Below, piece by piece: positions 8,869 through 16,459 of a stretch of DNA of 64,000 bases. A program made the translations under genes and the position numbers. The notes beneath the pieces are model-generated. The model saw only the letters and a list, made by a program, of their open reading frames with translations, made no database searches and was not told the DNA's origin. Positions within the stretch are counted from its first letter, which is position 1; the number at the start of each line of letters is the position of its first letter. Source of the DNA: Hyphomicrobiales bacterium (GTDB taxonomy: Bacteria; Pseudomonadota; Alphaproteobacteria; Rhizobiales; Rhizobiaceae); the NCBI GenBank assembly GCA_900468805.1, contig UEIF01000052.1:1-64000 (forward strand), read 5' to 3'.

Positions 8869-9714
8869 ATGTCCACCACCATCGCATTGTTCGGCGCCGG
8901 CGCCATGGGCAGCGCCGTTGGCCGCCGCCTCGCCGAGTCCGGCGCCAAGGTCATCACTTTTCTCGATGGACGCAGTGAAGCGACGATCGAACGCGCCCGC
9001 GCAATGGGCCTCGCCGCCGCCCCGCTGTCGGCATTCGCCGAGGCCGATATCATCCTCTCCATCGTTCCGCCCGCCGAAGCGCAGAAGGTCGCGGATCTCA
9101 TTGCTCCGGTGCTGCACGACAGCGGCAAGAAACCGCCCTTCGTCGACCTCAACGCCATCAGCCCGAAGACCATGGAAAAGCTGTCCGCAGGCCTCGCTTC
9201 CACGGGCGCGAAGGTAATCGACGGTTCGATCATTGGTGGGCCACCGGTTCCCGGCAAGGCCGGCCCGGTCGTCTGCCTCAGCGGCGATCTCGTCGGCGAG
9301 CCGGACCTACTTTCCCGCTTCGGCCTGAAGATCCGCACCGTGAAAGGCCCTGTTGGAGCCGCCTCTGCACTGAAGATGTGCTACGCCGGCATCAACAAGG
9401 GCATGACAGGCCTTTCCGCCGCCATGCTGCTGGCTGCTTCCCGCAACGGCGCCAGTGAGGCTCTGAAGGTGGAACTGGCTGAAAGCCACGCCGAGCATCT
9501 GATGCGCTTGCGCCAATCCATCCCGGACATGTTTCCGAAAGCCTATCGCTGGGTGGCGGAAATGGAAGAGATCTCCGAATTCCTGGGGCCTGCCGATCCC
9601 GCTGCCCTGATTTTCAAGGGCATGGCCGGCGTCTTCCAGACCATCGCGGACGACCGTATTGGCAGCCAGGTACTGATCGCTATTCTCGACCGGACGTTAG
9701 AAGACGGGCGCTAG
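8869..9714 (+). CDS. NAD(P)-binding beta-hydroxyacid dehydrogenase-like protein
   Basis: A 281-residue protein. The start at 8869 (MSTTIALFGAGAMGSAVGRR) puts the Rossmann GxGxxG at the N-terminus and follows an AAGAGG ribosome-binding site. The N-terminal domain (about 1-155) resembles 6-phosphogluconate/3-hydroxyisobutyrate dehydrogenases: FLDGRSEATIERA, VPPAEAQKVAD, FVDLNAISPKTME and DGSIIGGPPVPGKAG. The C-terminal helical domain (DUF1932-like) contains KMCYAGINKGMTGLSAAML in place of the canonical catalytic-lysine helix. Substrate unknown. Confidence 0.88.
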   Translation: MSTTIALFGAGAMGSAVGRRLAESGAKVITFLDGRSEATIERARAMGLAAAPLSAFAEADIILSIVPPAEAQKVADLIAPVLHDSGKKPPFVDLNAISPKTMEKLSAGLASTGAKVIDGSIIGGPPVPGKAGPVVCLSGDLVGEPDLLSRFGLKIRTVKGPVGAASALKMCYAGINKGMTGLSAAMLLAASRNGASEALKVELAESHAEHLMRLRQSIPDMFPKAYRWVAEMEEISEFLGPADPAALIFKGMAGVFQTIADDRIGSQVLIAILDRTLEDGR

Positions 9715-9719
9715 GCCCG

Positions 9720-10691
9720 TCACAAGCCCCGCACGAAATCGATAATTGCGCGGCTGACGATCTCCGGCTGCTCCTGCGGCAGCCAATGGCCTGCACCGGG
9801 TACGAACTGTGTCGTTCTCAGGCCAGGCGCCAGCGCCGGCATGGCATCGATAATCTGCCGCATTCCGGGGATCGCAAGGCCTGTATCGCGTTCGCCGGCC
9901 ATGAACAGCGCGGGAACTTCGACCTTCAGTCCTGTGAGAGCCTTCTGCAATTCCCAGTTTCGATCGAGGTTGCGATAATAGTTCAGCCCGCCGCGAAAGC
10001 CTGATGCCTTGAATGCAACGGCAAAGGCTTCGAGATCGGCCTGCGGCAGCCATGCGGGTAATGTTTCGACGTCTGGCAGATCGGCAAGCAGACCCGATGC
10101 GCGCGACACCATGCCGAACGGATTGGGCGTTCCGTCGCCCGGCAGTCGCGCACCCGCCTCGCCGCTGGCGGCACTATAGATCCTGCGCAGTGTGAGTTTC
10201 ACATCCCGCCCGAATTCGGCTTCCGCCACTCCCGGATGCTGGAAATAGAGTACATAGAGCAGGTGATCCGGCGTCGCAGGAAAGATCTTCGTCGGCGGCA
10301 CGGGCGGCTGGCCCATCATGGGCACGCTCATGGCGACAATGCCGCGAAACCGGTCCGGACGCACCAGCGCCGCCTGCCAGGCAACCGTCGCACCCCAGTC
10401 GTTGCCGACGATGATCGCCTTCTCCTTCCCAAGGGCATTAATAAGCGCCACCATGTCGGCCATGAGATCGAACATCGTATAGGCGCCTGTCTCTTCGGGG
10501 CTTTGCGTTCCGCCATAACCGCGCATATCAGGCGCCACTGCATGGAAGCCCGCCTCGGCCAATGCCGCTATCTGATGGCGCCAGGCATGCGACGTCTCCG
10601 GAAACCCATGGCAGAAGAGCACCAGCGGCCCCTCGCCGGCCTCAAGGATGCGCATCTTGATTGTTCCGGTTTCGATCATGCGCTGCTGCAT
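9720..10691 (-). CDS. Alpha/beta hydrolase, epoxide hydrolase-like
   Basis: A 323-residue protein starting MQQRMIETGTIKMRIL at 10691, with a GAGGAAG ribosome-binding site just upstream. It has the oxyanion motif HGFPETSHAW, the nucleophile elbow GNDWGATVAWQ with Asp as nucleophile (typical of epoxide hydrolases and dehalogenases rather than serine esterases), cap-domain tyrosines in NYYRNLDRN, an acidic residue in GERDTGL, and the catalytic His in GAGHWLPQEQP. It probably hydrolyses an epoxide or related substrate. It is divergent from an Rrf2 regulator that likely controls it. Confidence 0.9.
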   Translation of the reverse strand: MQQRMIETGTIKMRILEAGEGPLVLFCHGFPETSHAWRHQIAALAEAGFHAVAPDMRGYGGTQSPEETGAYTMFDLMADMVALINALGKEKAIIVGNDWGATVAWQAALVRPDRFRGIVAMSVPMMGQPPVPPTKIFPATPDHLLYVLYFQHPGVAEAEFGRDVKLTLRRIYSAASGEAGARLPGDGTPNPFGMVSRASGLLADLPDVETLPAWLPQADLEAFAVAFKASGFRGGLNYYRNLDRNWELQKALTGLKVEVPALFMAGERDTGLAIPGMRQIIDAMPALAPGLRTTQFVPGAGHWLPQEQPEIVSRAIIDFVRGL

Positions 10692-10814
10692 CTCTGCTTC
10701 CTCGAAAAATAACCACACGGCCGAAAAGACCGCGTCCAAACGATTTGAATCTTTAATTCCGTATCTTTTTACGTTACGGAAACATACTTGGCAGGGGCCG
10801 AAAGTCAATAGACT

Positions 10815-10831
10815 GTAACACTATTTGTTAC
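10815..10831. promoter_or_regulatory. Candidate Rrf2-family operator palindrome
   Basis: GTAACA-CTATT-TGTTAC is a perfect 6-base inverted repeat with a 5-base spacer. It lies 17 bases upstream of the Rrf2-type gene start and in the intergenic region shared with the divergent hydrolase. A related half-site (CGTTACGG) lies about 40 bases to the left. Position and symmetry suit autoregulation plus control of the hydrolase. Binding is inferred. Confidence 0.55.
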
Positions 10832-10848
10832 GCTATAGAGAGACGCAG

Positions 10849-11286
10849 ATGCGACAAGACGGAAGACTGGCGCGGATGATCCACGTTCTCGTTCATATGG
10901 GATTGCTGGGCGGCAGGGAAACTTCTGAGCGCATCGCGCAAATGCTGAACACCAACCCTGTCGTCGTTCGCCGCACCATGGCGTCTCTGCGCCAGTACGG
11001 CATCGTCAAATCCGAGGGCGGCCGCGGCGGCGGCTGGTCGCTGACAAGGCCGCTCACGGAGATTACCATCCTGGATGTACAACGCGCCCTGCAAGGCGAA
11101 ACGATTCTCGACGCGCCGCTCTCCAACGACCACCCGTCCTGTCCTGTCGAGCGCGCCGCCAATGCCAAGCTGCAGCGCGCCTTTCAAAGCGCCGAGCAGA
11201 CGCTGGAGCGGGAATTCCAGAAGGTGACGCTGGCCGAGATCGGCGAGATCGCCATGGCTTCCGCCAAGGCCGGCAAGACCGGTTGA
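10849..11286 (+). CDS. Rrf2 family transcriptional regulator
   Basis: A 145-residue protein from the ATG at 10849 (AGAGAG upstream). The winged HTH is in the N-terminal 70 residues, with NPVVVRRTMASLRQYGIV as recognition region and SEGGRGGGWSLTRP as wing, the Rrf2 signature. Only one cysteine is present (HPSCPVERAAN), not the three-Cys cluster of IscR/NsrR, so an Fe-S sensor of that type is unlikely. The last 53 bases or so of conserved 3' sequence recur at 12993-13045, beyond an AT-rich insert. Confidence 0.92.
   Translation: MRQDGRLARMIHVLVHMGLLGGRETSERIAQMLNTNPVVVRRTMASLRQYGIVKSEGGRGGGWSLTRPLTEITILDVQRALQGETILDAPLSNDHPSCPVERAANAKLQRAFQSAEQTLEREFQKVTLAEIGEIAMASAKAGKTG
11216..11268 (+). repeat. 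Left copy of 53-bp direct repeat flanking an insert
   Basis: These 53 bases, the 3' coding end of the Rrf2 gene, are identical to 12993-13045. Similarity extends leftward at lower identity to about 11147 (partner 12927). The right copy is a broken 3' gene end. Together they bracket an AT-rich segment of about 1.6 kb. This resembles an attachment-site duplication at the 3' end of a protein gene. Confidence 0.85.
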
Positions 11287-11542
11287 CGATCGTGGGGCAA
11301 AGACGCCTCATCGAACTGCCGCTGCCCTGCAGCCACACTGATGGCGTGATTAAGCGCAGAACCTATTAAATGTTGGGCGGCCACTTCCCCTATATAATAT
11401 TGTCAATATTCACTCGCTCTTCATCAGAAGAATGTGCTAAGGTATAGAAATGAAATCATAGTTTTCTCTCTATAATGAAGCTGGTTTTTAAATTCATCTT
11501 AAGTTATTTTACATCCATAAATTAAATCATCGAGGAAATCAC

Positions 11543-11869
11543 ATGGAAAACCTCGTAGGAATTCTCGGGGCCATTAGAAATTTTCGCGCACCACTGTCAA
11601 TAACAGCCCTATGCTTATTAATTTTCTATCTTATCGTGCGGCAGATCCTTGAACTTGGAGTATTTTCACAGATTTCACAGGTTGGAACCAGTGATTTTCT
11701 GAATAAACTCCTAACCTACATCTTCTGGCTTTCCATTGCGGGGCTCGTATTCGGATTAATCCTCTACGCCTTGCCGTACATTATTCCCAAGCGATTAGCT
11801 GGCAGAGTTGAAATAGTGGATGTGTCGATTAACGAGGAACTTGGGACGTCTGGTCATAAAGAGAAGTAG
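11543..11869 (+). CDS. Small two-helix membrane protein of the AT-rich insert, unknown
   Basis: A 108-residue protein with ATG at 11543 preceded by GAGGAAAT. Two hydrophobic helices are visible, about residues 18-36 (SITALCLLIFYLIVRQIL) and about 55-82 (LLTYIFWLSIAGLVFGLILY), followed by a polar tail ending in charged residues. No family recognised. Codon usage is markedly AT-richer than the flanks. It is 12 bases upstream of the 343-residue gene, so the two look like an operon. Its small size and paired partner recall membrane components of compact accessory systems, but that is inference. Confidence 0.7.
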   Translation: MENLVGILGAIRNFRAPLSITALCLLIFYLIVRQILELGVFSQISQVGTSDFLNKLLTYIFWLSIAGLVFGLILYALPYIIPKRLAGRVEIVDVSINEELGTSGHKEK

Positions 11870-11881
11870 GGAGAAGCTCTG

Positions 11882-12913
11882 ATGTCATCATCGATCATCC
11901 TCGATCAGACCTCCGAAGATCGCTGGCGACATCGCCACCCATTTCCAGTACTCGATTTTAAGTTTCGAAATACGGGATTGGGGACCAGCTTCCTAACTAG
12001 CTTCCAAGTGAATATTCTTAACGCTGAAATCGATATCGAACCTGATCTCGACTTTACTTGGTCGATAGGCGGTCCGGAACGAACAGATAACTATGGCACA
12101 CCAGACCGCGAGTTTGGTTCGTCACTGAGGATTTCCGTAAATAATTATGGTTGGGGCTCCGCCCACTCCTTAAAATTCAACTCCGTAGACAAACTTGAGG
12201 AACTGTTTGACAAACCCTCTTTTGAAGGAGGGGAACTTGTTGGCGTTAAGTCTGAACTGATCCGCGAATACTCAATATCGGATCTGAACAAGGAGAAATT
12301 CAAAGCGCGCGCAGCCAGCGGGCAAGCTTCAGATGCGAAGAGTTTGCGTGCAAACCATCTGGGGTGGCCTCGAGGAATAAATTCTTTCCAAGCGATCTTC
12401 GACAAAGGCGTTCCCTATCTGGTAATTGAAGAATTTAAGTTCACTTGGGAATGCACGGATGATTTGAGACGAAAATATCGGGGAAAAGAGAAACTGACCA
12501 ACCGCCAAATGGGCCACTGGGGAGGTGATGTCGTTTTAACGGAGAAAGGCTTTTTTTTCTTATCCCACGGGCCGGTAGCCGCTTATGCAGTGCAGCCGGG
12601 ACCGACGACTTGCGTGATGATTGATCCAGATCTCGGTGCGCACGTCCGCTCTTATCGACTTTCAAGAGGTGTGAAGGGCGGAGAAATCGAAAGATTTCAG
12701 ATACTTATCGGCGCATCAATGTCATGCGCACTCGACTTGAAGTTTGGCTTCGTCGCAGATGGTTCAAAAAGGTTAATTACCTCTGATCCGATGTCGCTCT
12801 ATATCGCGAACAGCCGATACAATGCGTACCATGATGAATATCGCGACGGTCAGGTAATCCTTGATGAAGTAACAGACCAAATGGAACGCCAAGCAAGAGC
12901 GGCGGGTCGCTAG
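11882..12913 (+). CDS. 343-residue protein of the AT-rich insert, unknown
   Basis: Start ATG at 11882 after GGGAGAAGCT. The predicted protein is soluble, with no signal peptide or membrane helix. The N-terminal half looks beta-rich (FPVLDFKFRNTG, TSFQVNILNAEIDIEPDLDF). The middle contains a basic stretch (DLRRKYRGKEKLTNRQ) and VVLTEKGFFFLSHGP. The C-terminus is acidic and polar (YRDGQVILDEVTDQMERQ). I see no Walker, nuclease, protease or methylase motif and do not recognise the family. It is paired with the membrane protein 12 bases upstream. The pair is the only coding content between the duplicated rrf2 3' ends. Confidence 0.72.
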   Translation: MSSSIILDQTSEDRWRHRHPFPVLDFKFRNTGLGTSFLTSFQVNILNAEIDIEPDLDFTWSIGGPERTDNYGTPDREFGSSLRISVNNYGWGSAHSLKFNSVDKLEELFDKPSFEGGELVGVKSELIREYSISDLNKEKFKARAASGQASDAKSLRANHLGWPRGINSFQAIFDKGVPYLVIEEFKFTWECTDDLRRKYRGKEKLTNRQMGHWGGDVVLTEKGFFFLSHGPVAAYAVQPGPTTCVMIDPDLGAHVRSYRLSRGVKGGEIERFQILIGASMSCALDLKFGFVADGSKRLITSDPMSLYIANSRYNAYHDEYRDGQVILDEVTDQMERQARAAGR

Positions 12914-12926
12914 ATTAGTGGTTACC

Positions 12927-13063
12927 GAGCGCGCCGCCGACTCCAGGTTGCAGCTAGTCTTTCAAAGCACCGAGGAGGTGCTGAGTGCGAACTCCAGAAG
13001 GTGACGCTGGCCGAGATCGGCGAGATCGCCATGGCTTCCGCCAAGCCCGGCAAGACAAGCTGA
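12927..13063 (+). pseudogene. 3' remnant of an Rrf2-type gene (right-hand duplicate)
   Basis: The segment translates as ERAADSRLQLVFQSTEE in one frame and, after a one-base deletion near 12985, as ELQKVTLAEIGEIAMASAKP plus GKTS and a stop at 13061-13063. This parallels the C-terminus of the intact Rrf2 protein encoded at 10849-11286. The last part is identical over 53 bases, while the left part is clearly diverged, so this is not a fresh tandem duplication of the whole end. It marks the right boundary of the insert. Confidence 0.85.
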
Positions 13064-13220
13064 CGCCAATCAGTTGCTTGCTGGCGGCGCGTGAATCTGC
13101 CAACTTTCAGCAAAACAACAAGACCACAAAGAACAAGAAGAAACTCCTAGTCTGGTGGCACCACATCCCGATCGCCTTCCCCGAAGGCCTCAGCATGTCC
13201 GGTGCGACAGGAGTTTTACG

Positions 13221-13658
13221 ATGACTGCATTCTGGCCCTTGTTCGTCGGCGGCGTGGCCCCCGCCATTCTCTGGGGCATCACCGCCATCTTCCAGAAACA
13301 GAGTGCGGTATCGGGCGCCGGCTCCTCCGCCTATCTCATCGCCTTCGGCCTGATGCTTGCGGTAGCGGGCGGGATCTCCGCCCTGATCTGGCGCCCCGCG
13401 CCCTGGACGGCGGAAGGCATCGGCTTTGCCGCCATCGCCGGCCTCTGTTTCGCCCTCGGCACCGGCCTCATCAGCTTCGCACTCTTCGCCTACGGCGTGC
13501 CGGTCTCTAAACTCGCGCCGATCTGGAGCTGCAACGTGCTGGTGACGCTGACCGTCGGCGCGGTGTTTCTGGGAGAGGCTGCTGAGGTCGATCTCATGAA
13601 ACTCTCTGCCGGCCCCCTGCTCATCATCGGCGGCGCCATCCTTGTCAGCAACGCCTGA
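13221..13658 (+). CDS. EamA/DMT-superfamily small transporter
   Basis: A 145-residue protein with a single EamA unit, about five hydrophobic helices. The start at 13221 follows CAGGAG. Typical features are APAILWGITAIFQKQSA at the N-terminus and, at the end, PIWSCNVLVTLTVGAVFLGE, which corresponds to the conserved second half of an EamA repeat. Half-size members usually work as dimers, exporting small metabolites or cations. Substrate unknown. It begins after the right end of the insert and is convergent with the Rap1a-like gene. Confidence 0.85.
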   Translation: MTAFWPLFVGGVAPAILWGITAIFQKQSAVSGAGSSAYLIAFGLMLAVAGGISALIWRPAPWTAEGIGFAAIAGLCFALGTGLISFALFAYGVPVSKLAPIWSCNVLVTLTVGAVFLGEAAEVDLMKLSAGPLLIIGGAILVSNA

Positions 13659-13666
13659 CGCCAATC

Positions 13667-14056
13667 TTATCGGCAGCCATAGCTGCGGGTAACGACTGTC
13701 ATTACCAGATCATCGCCCTCCGCGCTGCGAACACCTGGATTTTCCTGCAGGAAGTGGCAAAGCATATCGCCGATCACGATGGGTGTCGTGCCCGGCGGCA
13801 GGCAGATATTCCACCCGACCGAATGGCCGAAACGGGTTATAGTGACCATCGCCTGCGGATCGGGGGCCGCATCGGTGAATGCTCGCCGCGCAAGAAACTC
13901 GTCCCTGTTCCACTTGTCGAGCCAGCCAGAAACATAGCCGGTGACGAACTGCCGCGAACCGCCACAATCCGAAAAGAGAAGATCGCCGCTGGCATATTCC
14001 ATCGGCGCCTTGGCCGAAACAGTCGCCAACAGGGTTGCAATGAGAATGCCCGGCAT
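13667..14056 (-). CDS. Rap1a/Tai-like secreted protein
   Basis: A 129-residue protein with an N-terminal signal peptide (about 15-17 residues, cleavage near VSAKA). The body has SGDLLFSDCGG, VTGYVSGWLD, WNICLPPGTTPIVIGDML and a C-terminal SYGC. This GD-C, GY-G, CLPPG pattern is that of the Rap1a/Tai immunity-like domain, found both in type VI immunity proteins and in many non-immunity periplasmic proteins. No type VI effector lies nearby, so an immunity role is not supported. The function is unknown. Confidence 0.75.
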   Translation of the reverse strand: MPGILIATLLATVSAKAPMEYASGDLLFSDCGGSRQFVTGYVSGWLDKWNRDEFLARRAFTDAAPDPQAMVTITRFGHSVGWNICLPPGTTPIVIGDMLCHFLQENPGVRSAEGDDLVMTVVTRSYGCR

Positions 14057-14204
14057 CTGATCCCTCGCCTGCGTATCGCTGCCGGAAACTTCAGCCCGAA
14101 CATGTCGGAATTAAGCTGGAACTATTGCCGATGTGTGACGTCAGAAAAGATGGTAAATGCCCGAACCGGAAAGGAAATTTCTCCTTAACCGAGGTAAATA
14201 GCCT

Positions 14205-14825
14205 TCAATGCACCTTGCCGTGGAGCAGCACGTCAAAGACCATGTGCTTGAATGTCTCGAGCGGCGCCCCGCTGCGCTCGGCGCGCATGCGCAGAAGCGC
14301 GCCTTCCCAGCTGTTCAGAATGAAATCGGCGAGTGTCCCGGCCGGCAGCTCGCTGGTTAGTGTGCCGTCTCTCTGCGCTTCGGCCAGACAGGCTGCAATC
14401 ACCTCGCTCCAGCGGCTGAAATGCGCTGCCACATGCTGGCGGATCAACTCGCTATGGTCGACCGTTTCGGCACTGAAATTGCCGAGCACGCAGCCCTGCG
14501 TATGGCCCCTCAAGGTAAAGGATGCGACGCGATCGTCGAAATAGGCCTTGAGGCGGCGAAGCGGCGGCTTTTCATGATCGGCGAGAAACCCGATGAGCCG
14601 GGCAAGCGCCTGCTCGGAATAGCGATCGGAAACCTCTGCTCCGAAAGCCTCCTTGCTGTCGAAGTAATTGTAGAAGGAGCCCTTCGGAACCTTGATGTCA
14701 TCGACGATCTTCTGGATGCCGGTGGCGGCAAACCCATTGGCATGGATCTCCTTCAGACCCGCCTCGATGAGTTTCTCCCGCATTTGCATATTCGGCTTGG
14801 GGCCGCGGCGGGCCGGCTTTTCCAT
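14205..14825 (-). CDS. TetR/AcrR family regulator
   Basis: A 206-residue protein. The N-terminal TetR DNA-binding domain (about 12-60) reads GFAATGIQKIVDDIKVPKGS and FYNYFDSKEAFGAEV, characteristic of the family. The C-terminal ligand domain shows GCVLGNFSAE and SWEGALLRMRAERSG, matching the AcuR/YcdC-like C-terminal type. It is divergent from the metallo-hydrolase gene, and a GACCGGTC palindrome lies between them, so it probably represses that gene and itself. Ligand unknown, possibly a reactive electrophile as for AcuR/NemR relatives. Confidence 0.92.
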   Translation of the reverse strand: MEKPARRGPKPNMQMREKLIEAGLKEIHANGFAATGIQKIVDDIKVPKGSFYNYFDSKEAFGAEVSDRYSEQALARLIGFLADHEKPPLRRLKAYFDDRVASFTLRGHTQGCVLGNFSAETVDHSELIRQHVAAHFSRWSEVIAACLAEAQRDGTLTSELPAGTLADFILNSWEGALLRMRAERSGAPLETFKHMVFDVLLHGKVH

Positions 14826-14846
14826 GTTCGTTTCCTCTTGAATAAC

Positions 14847-14870
14847 TAAATACGACCGGTCATATATTTA
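14847..14870. promoter_or_regulatory. Candidate TetR operator
   Basis: A palindrome centred on GACCGGTC (14854-14861) with AT-rich near-symmetric flanks (TAAATAC left, ATATTTA right). It lies 22 bases upstream of the TetR gene start and about 80 bases upstream of the divergent hydrolase gene. ACCGGT-centred sites are typical for TetR proteins of the AcuR/NemR type. Regulation is inferred. Confidence 0.65.
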
Positions 14871-14947
14871 TTGCCTGGTCACAAAAATCAAGGCCTTTCC
14901 CGCTCTCCCAGCCGCCTTAACTCCAACTATTCCAAGGAATTGCCACA

Positions 14948-15805
14948 ATGACCTCAAGCCCCACTCCCAGCATGCGCTATGATGTCCTGACAATCCGCCG
15001 CCCCGGCCTCAGCCGTGATGTGCCGGCTGGCGATCCATCCCTTCAGTGGGTAGCCAATTCCGCCACGCTGATCTCGGGCGAACGCGATGCCGTGCTCGTC
15101 GATACCTTCCTGACCGAACCGCAGACAAAGACCCTCGCCGACTGGGTGGAAGCGAGCGGCAAGCGGCTGAAAGCGATCTACATCACCCATGGTCACGGCG
15201 ACCACTTCTTCGGCATCGGTGCCCTGCTGAAACGGTTCCCCGATGCGAAAGCCTATGCCATATCGGATGTGGTGGAGGCGATGCGCCGCCAGAGCGCGCC
15301 CGAAATGCTCGACGGCTTCTGGCGAAAGCTCTTCCCCGGCGAAATCGCCGAGAACATGGCTGTAGCCGATGTCCTTGAAGCACCGGACCTGGATCTCGAA
15401 GGCCACAAGCTGATCCCGATCGATGCCGGCCATACCGACATGTCGCACTCGACCGCCCTCCACGTTCCCTCGATCGGGCTGATCGTCGGTGGAGACGTCG
15501 TTTATAACGGCATCCACTGCTACCTCGGCGAAACCACCCGGGAGAGCCGGCTGCACTGGATCGAAACGCTGGAGCGGCTCAAGGAGCTGAAGCCGAAGGC
15601 CGTCGTCGCCGGCCACAAGATCCCAGAAAATGACGACGATCCCGATATCATCGACGAAACCCAGCAATACCTGCGCGATTTCAACAGGCTTGAGCTGGAA
15701 ACGACGACAGCGAGAGAACTGTTCGACGCCATGCTGGCGCTCCATCCAAACCGTGCCAATCCCGGCTCGCTCTGGGGCGCTGCCAAAGTCGCCAAGGGCG
15801 CCTGA
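14948..15805 (+). CDS. MBL-fold metallo-hydrolase
   Basis: A 285-residue protein. The metal-binding motif THGHGDHFFG (HxHxDH) is near residue 81. Further ligands are probably in DAGHTDMSHST and VVGGDVVYN, and a final His in VVAGHKIPEN. This is the metallo-beta-lactamase superfamily hydrolase pattern with two zinc sites. The N-terminus (TIRRPGLSRDVPAGDPSLQW) resembles the group related to quorum-quenching or detoxifying enzymes. Substrate unknown. It is divergent from, and probably controlled by, the adjacent TetR regulator. Confidence 0.9.
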   Translation: MTSSPTPSMRYDVLTIRRPGLSRDVPAGDPSLQWVANSATLISGERDAVLVDTFLTEPQTKTLADWVEASGKRLKAIYITHGHGDHFFGIGALLKRFPDAKAYAISDVVEAMRRQSAPEMLDGFWRKLFPGEIAENMAVADVLEAPDLDLEGHKLIPIDAGHTDMSHSTALHVPSIGLIVGGDVVYNGIHCYLGETTRESRLHWIETLERLKELKPKAVVAGHKIPENDDDPDIIDETQQYLRDFNRLELETTTARELFDAMLALHPNRANPGSLWGAAKVAKGA

Positions 15806-15859
15806 CCTTCACGCAATCAACACCAGGCAGGCTGCCGCGCCTCTGCTCGGCACGCCGCA

Positions 15860-16312
15860 TCAGAGCGTGACGAGATCGGCGTGCCCGAACCCCTTGGAAT
15901 AATCGAGCACCGAAATCACCTTTGGCACGACGCGAAAGATGCAGATCTGATCCCGCGTCGGCATGGCGATCGCCAGACGCTCCTGAACCGGATATTTCGC
16001 CGGCATCAGTTGGAGTACCCCGTCGGCCTCGTCAGGGTCTTCCACCTTCTCGGCATGCGCGGCCATCGACAAGCCGGTGATCTGCATCAGCTGGCCGGCA
16101 TCCGGGTTGATGGTCAGCGACACCCTGTTGTCCCGCGCCAGATTGGCGGCCTTCTGGCTGTCCGGGCCGCAGAGGAAATAGAGCGTCAGCCCGTCATTGA
16201 CGTAGCCGACCGTCGTCGCTTGCGGCCAGCCGTCTGGCCGGAGCGTGGCAACGCTCATGATCCGCTGCCCATCCAGTATCGCCTGGATCGTCTTCCTGAT
16301 CGGGTCATCCAT
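15860..16312 (-). CDS. Pyridoxamine 5'-phosphate oxidase-family flavin-binding protein
   Basis: A 150-residue split-barrel protein from the ATG at 16312 (GAGCGAGCT upstream). Motifs are MSVATLRPDGWPQATTVGYV, LYFLCGPDSQKAANLARDNR and VSLTINPD, typical of PNPOx-like FMN or F420/haem-binding proteins that are not true PdxH. It probably acts as a small oxidoreductase in the cytoplasm. A perfect TTGAT-N4-ATCAA box lies 57-70 bases upstream of the start, pointing to low-oxygen control. Confidence 0.87.
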   Translation of the reverse strand: MDDPIRKTIQAILDGQRIMSVATLRPDGWPQATTVGYVNDGLTLYFLCGPDSQKAANLARDNRVSLTINPDAGQLMQITGLSMAAHAEKVEDPDEADGVLQLMPAKYPVQERLAIAMPTRDQICIFRVVPKVISVLDYSKGFGHADLVTL

Positions 16313-16368
16313 AGCTCGCTCCGTTCGGTTTGATAGCTGAAGCATGTGCGGCTACAGGGAGTTCCGCA

Positions 16369-16382
16369 TTGATCCGCATCAA
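16369..16382. promoter_or_regulatory. FNR/FixK-type box (anaerobox)
   Basis: TTGATCCGCATCAA is an exact match to the FNR/FixK/FnrN consensus TTGAT-N4-ATCAA. It lies between the PNPOx-family gene (start 16312, minus) and the HTH gene (start 16460, plus). Distance fits activation of the leftward gene (centre about 63 bases from its ATG), but the box is symmetric and could affect both. Confidence 0.8.
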
Positions 16383-16418
16383 GGCGAATATGATCTGGAT
16401 TATTCCGAAATATTCCTT

Positions 16419-16452
16419 ATTATTCTAAAAGAAGATTACCATAGAGAATAAT
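16419..16452. promoter_or_regulatory. Inverted repeat upstream of the HTH gene
   Basis: ATTATTCT (16419-16426) and AGAATAAT (16445-16452) are perfect 8-base inverted arms with an 18-base AT-rich spacer, ending seven bases before the ATG of the excisionase-type HTH gene. Further TATTCC half-like sequences lie just to the left. This fits an autoregulatory operator; a leader hairpin is the alternative. Confidence 0.5.
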
Positions 16453-16459
16453 ACGGATC

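Noticed and set aside
13667-14056. Type VI secretion immunity protein
   Set aside because: The Rap1a/Tai-like domain also occurs in many proteins unrelated to immunity; no effector, Hcp/VgrG or other T6SS gene is present in the window.
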